Assembly (NCBI RefSeq): GCF_964340395.1
Contig: NC_135551.1
Location: 28,428,380 to 28,492,379, forward strand
Source of the DNA: Glandiceps talaboti
Lineage: Eukaryota; Hemichordata; Enteropneusta; Spengelidae
Direction: 5' to 3'
DNA: 64,000 nucleotides
Shown: one piece after another, positions 17,561 to 33,400 of the stretch
Numbering within the stretch: position 1 is the first letter of the stretch
Layout of the letters: each line of letters opens with the position of its first letter
Made by a program: the position numbers and the translations under genes
The notes under the pieces: generated by a model
The model's input: only the letters and a program-made list of their open reading frames with translations
Databases searched by the model: none
Told to the model about the DNA's origin: nothing

Positions 17561-17564
<4 letters not shown>
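17211..17564. other. Intergenic, nothing recognised
   Basis: No supported gene in either strand. Confidence 0.6.
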
Positions 17565-17625
<61 letters not shown>

Positions 17626-17672
17626 TATATGTGTGTGTGTATGTGTGTGTGTGTGTAGTGTGTGTGTGTAGG

Positions 17673-17708
<36 letters not shown>

Positions 17709-17717
17709 CAGACAGAC
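17565..17717. repeat. (TA)n-(TG)n-(GATA)n-(CAGA)n compound microsatellite
   Basis: TA 17565-17623, TG to about 17668, then GATA and GACA tetranucleotides. Confidence 0.97.
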
Positions 17718-18419
17718 ATAGATATCTTACAGTAGATAATTAATTGACTAAATAATCATATTGTTTGGTGAAATGGCAACATATACAGGCAAACTGTTGT
17801 GCTATGATATCATGTATTACTCAACATAATGGTTGCCATGGAGACCAGGCCTAGGGGCTAACACGTTTCCCATCGACAATCAACCCTACTGTGTATTTGA
17901 ACTGAACCATCATATTGATGACGACTTCGAATACAAGTGCAAAATCACCTTAGATGGTAACTATTCGTATATCAAATACGATTAATTTCATTGAAAGCAT
18001 GGGTAGAAGAAAATGAAATCCCATTGTCAGTAATGGAGACTGTGATAATTATACACAGTCGCTTTACCCAACTAATCTCCAGCGTCTTTCACAAAATGTT
18101 ACGGAAAAAGTAAACCGAAATGGAGGCTATTCATAGTGTTAGTCCTAAAGACCTATCTTATAGGACTTGTATCAGGATAACGTTACGCTCTTGTATGTAT
18201 ATTTTAAAATCTGCGACACTTTCAATTGATATTCAGTAAATGTCGGTCCCAATGAATAGAACGGTATGGATTAAAACGACACAAGTTGAGTTAATAAACC
18301 TTTTACTAACATGCCTTCTATGACATTAAAATTGCCTTCTGGCATTGTTAGATCAGTTTATTGACTAGTATGGATTCCTCGACATCTTTTGATACATGTA
18401 AAAAAATCACGTCATCTAG
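17718..18419. other. Intergenic, nothing recognised
   Basis: No exon or repeat structure. Confidence 0.6.
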
Positions 18420-18534
18420 TCTGATTGTTTATATGTTATATCTTAACACCAGATTTGAGCTCAGTCAATTGCAAGTGATAGTTATGTATGCTTCAGTAAT
18501 TTGAATACTACAAGTGACTTTTAAATACGAACCC

Positions 18535-18598
<64 letters not shown>

Positions 18599-18606
18599 GC
18601 AACAAC
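18420..18606 (+). repeat. Dispersed repeat copy with (AAC)n tail
   Basis: The block 18420-18530 (GTTTATATGTTATATCTTAA, then TTTGAGCTCAG, then CTTCAGTAA and GAATACT-CAAGT) recurs at 32622-32730. The 18-kb copy runs into about 24 AAC units at 18535-18606. The order of matched words shows shared ancestry. A retroposon with a microsatellite tail is one reading. Confidence 0.7.
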
Positions 18607-19921
<1,315 letters not shown>

Positions 19922-19928
<7 letters not shown>

Positions 19929-21039
19929 TTTTTTTCAATATCTGGTAATTATGTACATTATGTATACATTATCAGAAATTTCATGTAATTTTTTTTCAAA
20001 GTTTATAATCATATTGATCAGTATGATGGAGCTCTCACAATAAGAGAAAAGAATACCCCGTCAACGCACCACTTTTGAATTTTCCATGGGACGAGAAACT
20101 ATTTTTCTCACTTGGCCTTAGTGCTATCTTTATCGCTCTGCTCATTTGTAAGCAAATCGCCATCCGACGCGACGCAGTGTTCTCCATAGATCAAAAGTAT
20201 GGCAGGTTGCGGAAATTTAAATGTGCACTACAAAACTGTTGGGTCAAAGGTCATACTAAAGACCCCTAGGCCTGTATGATTAAACAACAGCTAGCTAGAT
20301 TGAAAGTCGAGATCACGACAGTTCACTTCAACGTACAAGTTGCTTCATAAATTATACATTTTATTTGTTTAGATGGCGTTGACATGATTCAAGAGAATAT
20401 GTCTGGTTGATGTAAATATATATAGGGTGACCTCACCAGGCAATGACCTAGTCCATATGCATACACAATTTGTCAATAAATCTTATTCGTTTATGACCAA
20501 ACTGTTTAAAATGTTCAAAACATTTCCAAACTGTTCCTCGCTTTTCTATTTGTTCGTACATGTGTATTTATCTAAACCCGCTTTCCAGGTTTATTCAATC
20601 ATACTAAAGAAGTTTATTATCCTCCCATCAACTACAGCCTGGTATATTTGCCACGTTGAATAGTACGGTAAGTGTAGTGCAGTTGTAGTCAACTGAATTG
20701 AAGCGGTCCTGTAAAGTTGGTCAGCGTTACGTGATAGATTTTACACCTATTTCACCGACGCAACGCTAGTAAGTTACTGTGATAAGAGTTCACAACGTGT
20801 GATATTGAAGAGATTGTGATCTCAGACAAAGTAGATCTGATGGCAAATCTTCGCTATTCAGTCGCCGTTAAAGTACATCAAAAGAGACACTTTTGAGCTT
20901 GGACTCATCGATCATTAGTAGATCTGCTGAGAGCAACAACCTTATGAATCACTGATTGCACGAATAAGTCGATTCACTATATGGTAGGATTTTTTAATTA
21001 TCAAAATTATTTAATATATTCATGCATTCGACATTGGAC
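19922..21039. other. Intergenic, nothing recognised
   Basis: No exon or repeat structure supported. Confidence 0.6.
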
Positions 21040-21183
21040 GCACGCACGCACACACACACACACACAGACACACATGAATGAACGAACGAACGAACGAACG
21101 AACGAACGAACGAATGAATGAATGAATGAATGAATGAATGAATGAATGAATGAATGAATGAATGAATGAATGAATGAATGAAT
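21040..21183. repeat. (CA)n followed by (GAAC)n turning into (GAAT)n
   Basis: CA 21040-21073. GAAC units from about 21078 change sharply to GAAT at about 21114. Confidence 0.96.
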
Positions 21184-22372
21184 TACATTAATATACAGCA
21201 AGGATATAAGGAGTTGCGATTCTGGGTTCCATGCTGTCATGACCAGACAACTGATTATCGCATAGTAGCATGAAACTCTTGGATAGAGTCGAAAATCGCC
21301 ATTTCCCGGCTACTAATATTACTTGTATTTAGCCCTGCATATTGCATCAAGCGCCCTGTTTTTTCAAGTTAGTAGCGTCTTGAACTACGTATATACGAAA
21401 AAATTGAATTGAATTTCTCTTGTAAAGGGGCAGGTTGGAAGTAAATGAATATATTGTTAGAACGTCCTAAGAAGAACTATAAATTTAATGAAACGAATCA
21501 TGAAATGTAACATTAAATGTCAGTCAATTAGATGGTTGATATCTTATGCGTCGCAACATCCAATAGCATTTTAAAAAGAAGAAGAAAGAATTGAATAAAT
21601 GAATGAATTAATTAATGAATGAGTGAATGAAATTCATTTCACCAGATAACAAAAATAAGCTACATTTTCAAAGAAAGAAAGATACAATACAAATATACAA
21701 AATGAATACAAAAGAAAATACATCATTGTTATCTGATGTACACCATGAAAATAGTTCAGCGGCTCTAGCCTTGTCCACACACAGTGGGATGTTGAAGTAG
21801 ACAGCAATGTAAGTTACCACGTTGATTATCAGTTGGAAAGTAAACAATTGAATCCATTTAAACCATGAAGTCCATGTGTAATTTTTAGGTAGAAGGCTGT
21901 TTTTACTGCGATATTGCAAAAATAGCAATGTTTTATCACTTTCGAATGAGACTGAGTATTATAAGGATCCTGTTGTGTGTCTCTGCTATTGTTAGTCTGC
22001 ATGATTTGTATATTGATATATCCCTGTGTTAAGAACATCATCTTCCATGGATGAAACACCAAGGCAACGTCATTTCTCCTGTATATGTATATTATCCATG
22101 TTATGGCCATGTCGAGATAAAATGTGCCACTAAATGTACTTGACGTTTCTTTTAAACGAATTGTGGATTTATAGTCATTTAATCGTGTACTGTTTATCCT
22201 GCATGGTCTTGGGTTGGCGTACTGACATACTGTAATGTGGTGTATATAGAAAACTGACAGACAAGTACAGTTCGATAGATAATCATAGATAAACATAGCC
22301 TATATTTGAAATACTGGCATGTATAAATATATCTGGTGTAAACAGAGATAGATAGACAAGTAAAGATAGCTG
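21184..22372. other. Intergenic, nothing recognised
   Basis: A 155-codon - strand frame at 21829-22296 shows no domain and is not called. Confidence 0.6.
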
Positions 22373-22530
22373 ACTGGCTGGCTGGCTGGACGGACGGACG
22401 GACGGACGGACAGAGAAGCAGAAAGAGACAGAGAGACAGACGCAGACAGATAGACAGAGAGACAGACAGAGACAGACAGACAGACAGACAGACAGGCAGA
22501 CAGACAGACAGACAGACAGATAGACAGAGC
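22373..22530. repeat. (GGCT)n-(GGAC)n-(GACA)n microsatellite
   Basis: Stepwise change from GGCT to GGAC to GACA units. Confidence 0.95.
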
Positions 22531-25117
<2,587 letters not shown>

Positions 25118-25291
25118 ATGCAATACAAAATAATATTACAATATAATACAATACAATATAATACAATACAATACAATACAATAACGTGCCGCGCTGTGCT
25201 GTGCAGTAGAATACATTATGTACAGCACAGCACAGCACGATACGATACGATGCAATACAGTACAGTTACAGTGCAGTACAGTACAGTACAC
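25118..25291. repeat. (ATACA)n pentanucleotide and GTACA/GCACA variants
   Basis: ATACA units to about 25182, then a GC-richer middle (GCTGTGCTGTGC against GCACAGCACAGC, a weak inverted repeat), then ACGAT and GTACA units. Confidence 0.9.
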
Positions 25292-25967
25292 ATTTCTATC
25301 ATACTGTGCATATCAACAAATAATCTAGGCCTAGCTATCCTGACCGTTCCAGGAACTCGAGGGTTATCTTTCCAATTTACCCATATAGATAACTTGTTAG
25401 ATTAATAATCTCGTAATCACGGTCCTTTGCATTCTCGCAGGTTCGGTATAGATTCAAGTAACTTCATCGTACATTTAACGACGTCCTGTTACTTGCAGTA
25501 CGGAGTTCAATTGATTCAGTTCGTATATCGAGTAGCAAGACTTCATCTAGGTCGTCTTTACGTATATACTACATATACTACTTCTCATTTCATTGACCCC
25601 TATCACCGCTCCCACGCTTACACACTGAGATGTGATTGTGGAACCAGTGCAATTTACTAGTTTTGGGACTACTATGCTACTAATCCACCAAGGGAGACCC
25701 TTTTAAAATTCACTGATTATAAATCAGATTAAAAGGTGACGTGTCGTCCCTCTGCGCTGTATCGTGTTCTACTGTGTCCGAGGTATTGTACTCAAAATTG
25801 AAGATGTTTAATGATTATTATTATTTAGTGTATGGGTCACATGGCTGTCACCTCAAGGAGATGAGTTCAAGTCTGTATGATATATAGTATCCACCTACTC
25901 TTTATTTATCAGTCTGATAAGAAAAGAGCTAATGCAGCAATGGATACATTACAGTATATATGTTACA
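25292..25967. other. Intergenic, nothing recognised
   Basis: A 77-codon frame at 25427-25660 lacks any domain. Confidence 0.55.
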
Positions 25968-26277
25968 CCCAATTCATGAAATGTGCATGTAATAACTTTG
26001 CCCAGTTCCTGGAATGGTCAACCTTATGCAAATGAGAGTATAGATTACGATCTAAAAGGGGCGAAATTAAATTTTAGGGAACTAACTAAACTAACCAACC
26101 AACTAACTAATTAACTACTCCCTGCCCTTTGACGTGTATATGTTACACCCAATCTGTGAAATTGCCCAATTCATGAAATGGGTATATAACTTTGCCCAGT
26201 TCATGAAATATGCAGTCGTGTTGCCCAGGTTATGAAGTGGGTATGGTAAGATATGCCCAGTACATGAAATGAGCATC
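25968..26277. repeat. Seven near-palindromic boxes of type GCCCAGTTCATGAAATGGGC
   Basis: Boxes begin at 25968, 26000, 26148, 26164, 26194, 26223 and 26255. Each is about 21 nt and close to self-complementary. A longer phrase starting TATGTTACACCCAAT (25959 and 26139) is also duplicated, so the group arose by local duplication. Confidence 0.8.
26081..26116. repeat. Short (AACT/AACC)n tract
   Basis: It is the reverse complement in kind of the large GTTA/GTTG array 320 nt downstream, so the two face each other across the palindromic boxes. Confidence 0.85.
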
Positions 26278-26431
26278 TTTTATAGGACACACACAAAATA
26301 AATATCAATCAAACAACTTTATTATCATGTATTTACAAACTCATCACTTCACAAATCTTTTCTTATTATACTTCAGTATAGCTTGTGTTTTAATAATTTG
26401 ATAATCAACACCCCACTTCAAAACTCTTGCC

Positions 26432-26460
26432 AGTTAGTTAGTTAGTTGGTTAGTTTTTTG

Positions 26461-26495
<35 letters not shown>

Positions 26496-26722
26496 GGTTA
26501 GTTGGTTAGTTGGTTGGTTGGTTGGTTGGTTGGTTGGATGGTTGGTTGGTTGGTTGGTTGGTTGGTTGGTTGGTTGGTTGGTTGGTTGGTTGGTTGGTTG
26601 GTTGGTTGGTTAGTTAGTTAGTTAGTTAGTTAGTCAGTTAGTTAGTTGGTTAGTTGGTTAGTTAGTTAGTTAGTTAGTTAGTTAGGTAGTTGGTTAGTTA
26701 GTTAGTTGGTTAGTTAGGTAGT

Positions 26723-26753
<31 letters not shown>

Positions 26754-26777
26754 TTTGTTGGTTAGTTGGTTAGTTAT

Positions 26778-26811
<34 letters not shown>

Positions 26812-26924
26812 GGTTAGTTGGTTAGTTGGTTAGTTAGTTGGTTAGTTAGTTAGTTGGTTAGTTAGTTAGTTAGTTGGTTGGTTGGTTGGTTGGTTGGTTG
26901 GTTGGTTGGTTGGTTGGTTAGTTG

Positions 26925-26959
<35 letters not shown>

Positions 26960-26979
26960 GGCTAGTTAGTTAGTTAGTC
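26432..26979. repeat. 548-nt (GTTA/GTTG)n array
   Basis: Almost every unit is GTT followed by A or G. GTTG is concentrated in two long runs (about 26504-26610 and 26876-26920), with GTTA or alternating blocks between. Confidence 0.97.
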
Positions 26980-27390
26980 TGTCTTGTACCCCTGGTGACA
27001 TACAGTACCAAGAACCTGTGTCGATCTATTTAAATATATTTCATTGGTGAATATATCACTGAAGAGGCTTTCAATACTGATCTATAGCGCCTGACATGTT
27101 TGCTCTTTGGTTCCTGTACATTGAGTATACAGGACAGGACCTACTTTCTGTAATGGAGTTGTTTCCAAAAATCCACGGTGATAGCACTACAGTATGGACC
27201 TTTGAGAAACGCTTTTTAAAGACTATCCAAATACGAATACGATTAGTTAGGTTAATGGAAAAATATTGCGTTTGACAGACAACAGCTTCAAGGGTCAATG
27301 GAAAAACAGACAAGCGACAAAGTGAATGACTGCATATGGATAACGTCACTACCAAACAAAGAGACAGAATGAGCACAATTTTCTTATATC
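26980..27390. other. Intergenic, nothing recognised
   Basis: No supported gene. Confidence 0.55.
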
Positions 27391-27701
27391 TCACCTAGTT
27401 ACATATCGGATCTGATCAGTTATAAGCATGCTCCACGTGTACTTCGCTCCAACAACAAAGGTCTATTACACATCCCACCCTGCAAACTTAAATCCTATGG
27501 TGAACGTGCTTTTTCACGCGCTGCCCCGCAATTATGGAACAGTCTTCCGGATGCTCTGCGTCAATCACCAACTCTGGACAAGTTCAGGAAAGACATTAAG
27601 ACTCATCTTTTTATGAGATCATTTTGATAATAACTATTTTTAGTGTCCTGTAAAGTGCCTTTGAACATTCTGAGTAATGGATTCAGGCGCTATATAAATT
27701 G

Positions 27702-27751
<50 letters not shown>
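27391..27751 (+). mobile_element. 3' end of a non-LTR retrotransposon with (TTGA)n tail
   Basis: A 78-residue open segment ends at TGA 27625-27627. It contains SDLISYKHAPRVLRS, LLHIPPCKLKSYGERAF, RAAPQLWNSLPDALRQ and KDIKTHLFMRSF. This is the typical C-terminus of CR1/L2/Jockey-group reverse-transcriptase proteins. A short 3' UTR ends in CGCTATATAAATTGTTTGA and TTGA repeats, as in elements with microsatellite 3' ends. Everything upstream is missing, as expected for 5' truncation during target-primed reverse transcription. Confidence 0.85.
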
Positions 27752-28565
27752 ATCTCACAAAACGTCTTTGTTACAAATCACGTGAAGCAAACTACAAAAA
27801 ACTGATAGCGCGCAAGCACATACAATGGTCATATTACATTTTCATCTCACGGTAAGCACTGCACATATCAACATCACTATAAGTAAGATTCAAACACAAA
27901 ACTGTTTATGTTCACTGTGAGATAAGATGTCATATTCCAGGGGCATGTGTGCTATCCAGTGCCTGTATTTTGTGTACAAAAACATTCCCGCCACCTAATT
28001 AAAACTCTATAGTCGCTATGGTTTGGTAGTAATCATTTAGTTTGATATGGTGCAGTGTACTGTTTACTCATGGATGGTACAGTCCAAATACATGACCATA
28101 ATATTCACCTTGTCAGATAACATGAATTTTACAGTTCAGCCATGATTGTGTTTTCAGTCTGTCATGGTCGACGATCCTCATCAGAATGACTAATTCCCAT
28201 ATTTAGATGAATATGTCTAATATTCAAATAGAATCAGTCAAATGGGTGGCGGAGCAATATGTAGCGCATATGTTATCCTAAACGTCTGATAACAAATTGA
28301 TGTATTCAGCTTTAGTTTGATGTTACATGCAGCTTGTCTTTAAATTTGTGTTTCTAAAACTAGCAATACTTTTATACATTTTAATGAATATTAGAGGCAA
28401 ATATGTTTAATATGTGAGTTGAGAATGGGTATACATATGAGCCTAACCGTTAAATTTGGATTGTTTTGGGAAGGGCTTACATTAAATCATAGTATACTTT
28501 TTTACACCATTATAATGCCAGTGCATGATATTGTGGATGGATGCCACATTAATTATGGCGTCCAT
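27752..28565. other. Intergenic, nothing recognised
   Basis: No exon or clear repeat. Confidence 0.55.
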
Positions 28566-29253
28566 GACTACATCAATGGCAGAGATCACTGTTTGCAATT
28601 CACCATGGAACAACCAGAGGATAATGGAAGTATCCCCTTCTTAGACACAAAAGTCACTCGAGTAGACAGGGAAAAGTCAAGACCTCAGTAATGGAAACCA
28701 ACACCCACTGATTTATATCTCTAGAATGGTAAACATATACTCAAGATAAAAAGAAATGTCGGTTCTAAGATCCCTATACAATTGTGCAGAAGCATTTGTG
28801 TAACCAAGATGACAAAAAGAAAGAGACGCAATTTATTGAAAATGAATGGTTTTCCAGCCTGATCCTGATAAAGTCAGAATGCCAACAAACTCGATAGGAA
28901 CGTCAGGAAGGTCAACCAGTGTCTACATAAAAAGGCACAATGTAAAAGAATTAGAAACATACTTCTAAAACAAAAGTGTTCAGACATACTTCAATAGTAG
29001 TAACACATTAAGAGAAGGTCTGATCAAGCCTAAAGTTATTAAGGTCATGAAAGAGAACAAGAAAGACATCATATACCTAAAAGAGCGGTTTGAGAAACAC
29101 AAGATGAAAGAAATTCGCAAACACAGTACTGAAAGTGGCCATCAACCGCCAGAACCAACTTTAAGATCAGTCAATATCATAAGCAGGGGACAACACATGG
29201 ATAAGACAAAACTCTTAGAGGCCATGTATTCAACAATCTATAATATAATTTAA
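28566..29253 (+). pseudogene. Decayed Penelope-like retroelement (RT end and GIY-YIG-like region)
   Basis: Pieces appear in order but in different frames. First is EQPEDNGSIPFLDTKVTR near 28603. Then KPTPTDLYL near 28696, one frame over, which corresponds to the KPTHTDLYL motif of Penelope RTs. Then a short NGFP-like piece near 28840. Finally ERFEKHKMKEIRKHSTESGH near 29080, followed by LLEAMYSTI, as in the C-terminal endonuclease region. Several stops and frame changes break it. It is a relic and cannot encode an active enzyme. Confidence 0.75.
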
Positions 29254-30394
29254 TGCAAAGGTAGGCAAATACGACATTCCACCAATCTACAGTGACATCG
29301 TCACAGAAGGAGGATAGTTAGACTGAGATGAACATAACTTTTCACACCCGAATTTGCATATATTGAAGCTATCCTTTTGATACCTTCAATTTGTTTACTT
29401 AGCACAGCCAGAAAATTTGGATAATTGTCAGATCCAGTTAGTGGTCGGGGGGGGGGGGCGGTGTTTTTGGTAGGGTTCATTTTGAAAAAACACCATTTGA
29501 AGTGAGGACAGGACCACTTGCATGGGGGGGGGGGGTCACGTTGTAAAACGACACGACGAGTGTCATTTTGGTGCCTTGGAATAAAATATGCAATTTGTCA
29601 ACATTTACTACTGTCACGTGGGAGATGTTAAAACAAACATAGTCCGTCTATTAAAGTATTTGTTTTTAGAAAAATGTGTTGAAATGAACGTGGAGGTGTG
29701 ATTTGCCAAATTTCCAGACTTTAAAGCATAGTGCATTGCTATCACGTGATATGTGAAAAACACTCAGACTGAAGGAGCAAGTTGGAGTAAAAACTCAAAT
29801 ATGATGCATTGACAAGATTATGAGTAGATGTCACTTTATGCAAACCACGTGTCACCTACACATGCAATAAAACATGCAATGTCGCCTATTCATTCCATTC
29901 TCTATATAGCAACATGTTTACAACACATATACGCTTACACATGATTAACCTTTCGTGCACTTCATTATTTCAACCAATTAGTCCGAAATCTTAATCTAGA
30001 ATTGTCATAAACAAAAGTGTTCGTTTTGTTCGGTTCTTCGTGGGGGTGGAAGGGAGGGGAGGGGGCGGCTGGTACACCTAGTCATACTGACTTTAGATAA
30101 TGACCATCACACAAAGTTAATACTTAAAATCATCTCTGTTTCTTTACAAAACGAAAGTATCAGGAACGTTATCGCCATGGAGAGATGTGATGTCAATGCT
30201 TGAATGAAAAATAAGTAGTAGACTCCCTATCTGTTTGATTTTCAATACCAGATATTCACACTCCTTGCCAATGATGTTGAAAGAATGACGAAGCTAGAGA
30301 GTCTCGATAATTGTCCAGACACGTGACGTACATCTCCTGTTTTTATTTATTTGATCCTTATAGATTATCACCAGTACTCAAAGAGTTCTCTAAG
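29254..30394. other. Upstream region of the receptor gene; G-runs, no clear promoter
   Basis: G-runs at about 29448, 29525 and 30055. No convincing TATA box or initiator can be assigned ahead of the ATG at 30395. Any 5' UTR may be spliced. Confidence 0.5.
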
Positions 30395-30464
30395 ATGAAA
30401 GTGCTGTACTGTCTGGTGTTGGTAACTCTACTCACATATACGGTCTCCGAGTCGGGCGAAATAG
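30395..30464 (+). CDS. RXFP: RXFP-like exon 1: start codon and signal peptide
   Basis: ATG with A at -3 (CTAAGATGA), then [18 protein letters not shown] and ESGEI. This is a compact hydrophobic leader with a plausible cleavage near VSES. Donor GTAAGA at 30465, phase 1, matching the phase of the LDLa exon 13.5 kb away. The frame is open upstream of the ATG, so an earlier start through another exon cannot be excluded. Confidence 0.65.
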
Positions 30465-33400
30465 GTAAGAATGATAATGGTACAGTTTATGTACCTCTTT
30501 ACGTTTGTCTTCGTCCTTTAATATCCTAATTGCACTCATCAATATACAGTCAGGAATATCCTTCAATCAGGATAATCATCCCTATCGAGATAAACATTTA
30601 TCCCGAATGGGATAATTATAACGATCGGGATAGAATAAATTGTATCCCGATGGGGATAAATGATATTTCAACGTCGTGGCGCACAAAACTACGATATGGC
30701 GTATGTATGAAAGGTATGTATACTTTTTACTTTCTAAAAACCTACAAAATGTGAGGCGTGCGGTCCCTCGGACATTGGCAATTTTTTGTCCAGGAAAATT
30801 TTTCAATAGACGCGTTTGAAAACTACATTGTATATTTTTAATCCCGATCGGGGCAAACGTTTATCCCGATCGATGGATATTTCCAACTGTTATAAATCAA
30901 CACGAATCATAAGTAAATTATTCCTATGTACACACTTATTTATCAACAGAAGTATCTATCGAGCCCATTATTGTTATACATATATAGTTTAAACAATAGA
31001 CCATATATATTTCCATTAAGAAATGTGTGATTGGCAAGTTCCTTATTTGGAATCGTAGGACATTTCTAAAACAAACCTAGTAAGATACGTGTTTCAAGGT
31101 TATGATTTGAAAGGTAAAAAAATAATATTAATAACGGGAATTAGTCTATTGGCAAATCATGTTTGCAATCCCTCTATGCAAATGTCACCTAGGTAAATTG
31201 GGGAAAACTAGCCGCACAAGAAATTTGGTTGATTTTTTACGTAGGGTAAAACAGCTATGACTAACGGTTACTATACTGTGTGATATGTATATAATTCCAG
31301 TATTCAACGATTAGCGATTGATATCTCTTGTAATATTCACATATTTTGTCGTTCTTTGTAATGACCATTTGAGAATATAAATGTTTGTTCGACTTTATGA
31401 TTCACGTGTAAGTATGTGGAATCAGCGAACGTTTTGAGGTCGCCATATTGTAAGATGCTGAAATAGTCTCAACATAACTTTCTCAACACGCCTTTTGAAA
31501 AAATTGGAAAAGTTATGTTATAGTCGTTACAAGATCAGTGTGCATATTTGATTAGATAAGATATCACGTTCAGTCACGGTGAGACTGGTTACAAGGTTTT
31601 ATTTTAAGGTAAACACAAATATAAGAGATTGGTGGGTCTGTGTGAAAGCTTCATTATCTGGACTTTCTGATCAGTGTGCAGTTGGGTATTTAATAATCTT
31701 TATTTATACTGGATAGTTCTTTATGTATATAAACAGTCGTCTCCCAAAAAGTCCTGTGAGGGCCGTTCCTCATGGATTCAGTGTTAATGCAGGAGGAAAC
31801 CGGAGTACCCCGGGAAAACCTGCGTTGTTCGGTAGAGTCAAACTGAACAACACTCTTTGCATTTTTAAAGCTAGTACATCTACCAAGTCTACCATGTGCC
31901 TTCTTTAATAGTGTGCAAGCTACACGACTGTTTACATCATTAATCAAGTACAGAAAAGAGACTTTAGAAACAATAATTGTGTGCTGCAAAGGCCGTGTAA
32001 TCACGTGGTAAAAAAACACACGTTTTTATTTTCCATCACTGTGAAAATACTGATACTGGAAAAGTCATTTTGACGAAATTTAACCGAGTTTGTCGTCGAG
32101 AGTGTCCTTACATTATTGATTACAATCTGGTACGTTAGCACTACTCAACGAGACCAGTTAGACTAAACAGCATGGTGTAGACAACAGTGAGCCGCCATCT
32201 GAATTGATCCCTCGTCTCTTGAGCCCGCGTTATTATGATATCCATATCCAAGTTATAATCAACGACGTTCTTCACTCGGCACACACATTGTTTGATCCGT
32301 TATCGATATCGTCCGGTGTACGCGACGCTATCAATTAAAACCAAAACAATTTCTCTTCAACTGCCGCCACATAGCCATATTTTAATTTAAAATAAGTTGT
32401 AATGCATCGTATTGTAGTGTCATAGTTCTCATTTATGTGTATCCTCTGACAGACTTTATATTAAAGGTGTTTATCTGAATGAAAATGTCTTTGCACAAAA
32501 CCTCTAGTATCGATACATACCTCATATGATAAACAATAGTTAGTTCATGGCATTTATAAAAAGGTTACGTGCATATCAGAGAATCCCCCGCCTTTTTTAT
32601 AAGTACACGACTTACGTCTCGGATCGTTTATATGTTATATCTTAATGCCAGGTTTGAGCTCAGACAATACCGAGTGATGGTAATACACTTCAGTAAGTAG
32701 AATACTGCAAGTACCTTTCAAACTGTAGGAAATCGAAATGACGCAGGCTTGTTGAAAGCACTGTGAAAAATATTTAGATTCTGATATACACTGGACTGGA
32801 CGCCCTTCTCGTTTAAAGCTTCCCTGAGGATTGAAAGGGGTCGTCTTTAAGAACGAGGAGTGCAGGGTCACATATATGTGTGTTCTGTAATACAACATAT
32901 AAAATTAATTGAGGACCAATCCCACTGTATATTTAATAACACCTCTATAATATCTAATTTGATGATGTCAAAAAACTGTAAACTAAATAGGCACGACAAA
33001 CAGAACGTTATAATGACCAATATGCCTAGAGCAATAAATCAATTTATTCAACAAGCATACTCCAGAAGGTGTAATAATCGGTATATTTAATCATTATAGT
33101 ACTGTTACGTTTTATTTGCGATTATGCTATTTTCCACTTTCCCGTTTATTGAAAATAGTACTTCAATTTCATCGTGACAAAAAAGCCTAGTGGGCTGACT
33201 GATGTATTAGCTTTCTGTTTTTGTTATTGTCAATTTGTAACTTTATATCACTATAATAAATACGTTTTGTTGCAAAATATATATACGCTGTATAGGAAGA
33301 AGAAAATTACCGTTATGTAACACATACATTATACATCTTAATTTTACCAAATCGTTGATTAAGCGTTTATACGATTAAGTTTGAGATTTTGAGATTTTAT

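Noticed and set aside
21829-22296. 155-codon - strand frame
   Set aside because: No domain, low-complexity neighbours, no splice or polyadenylation support.
25968-26277. CRISPR array
   Set aside because: Spacing is irregular, the boxes are imperfect, and the context is an intron-bearing animal genome.
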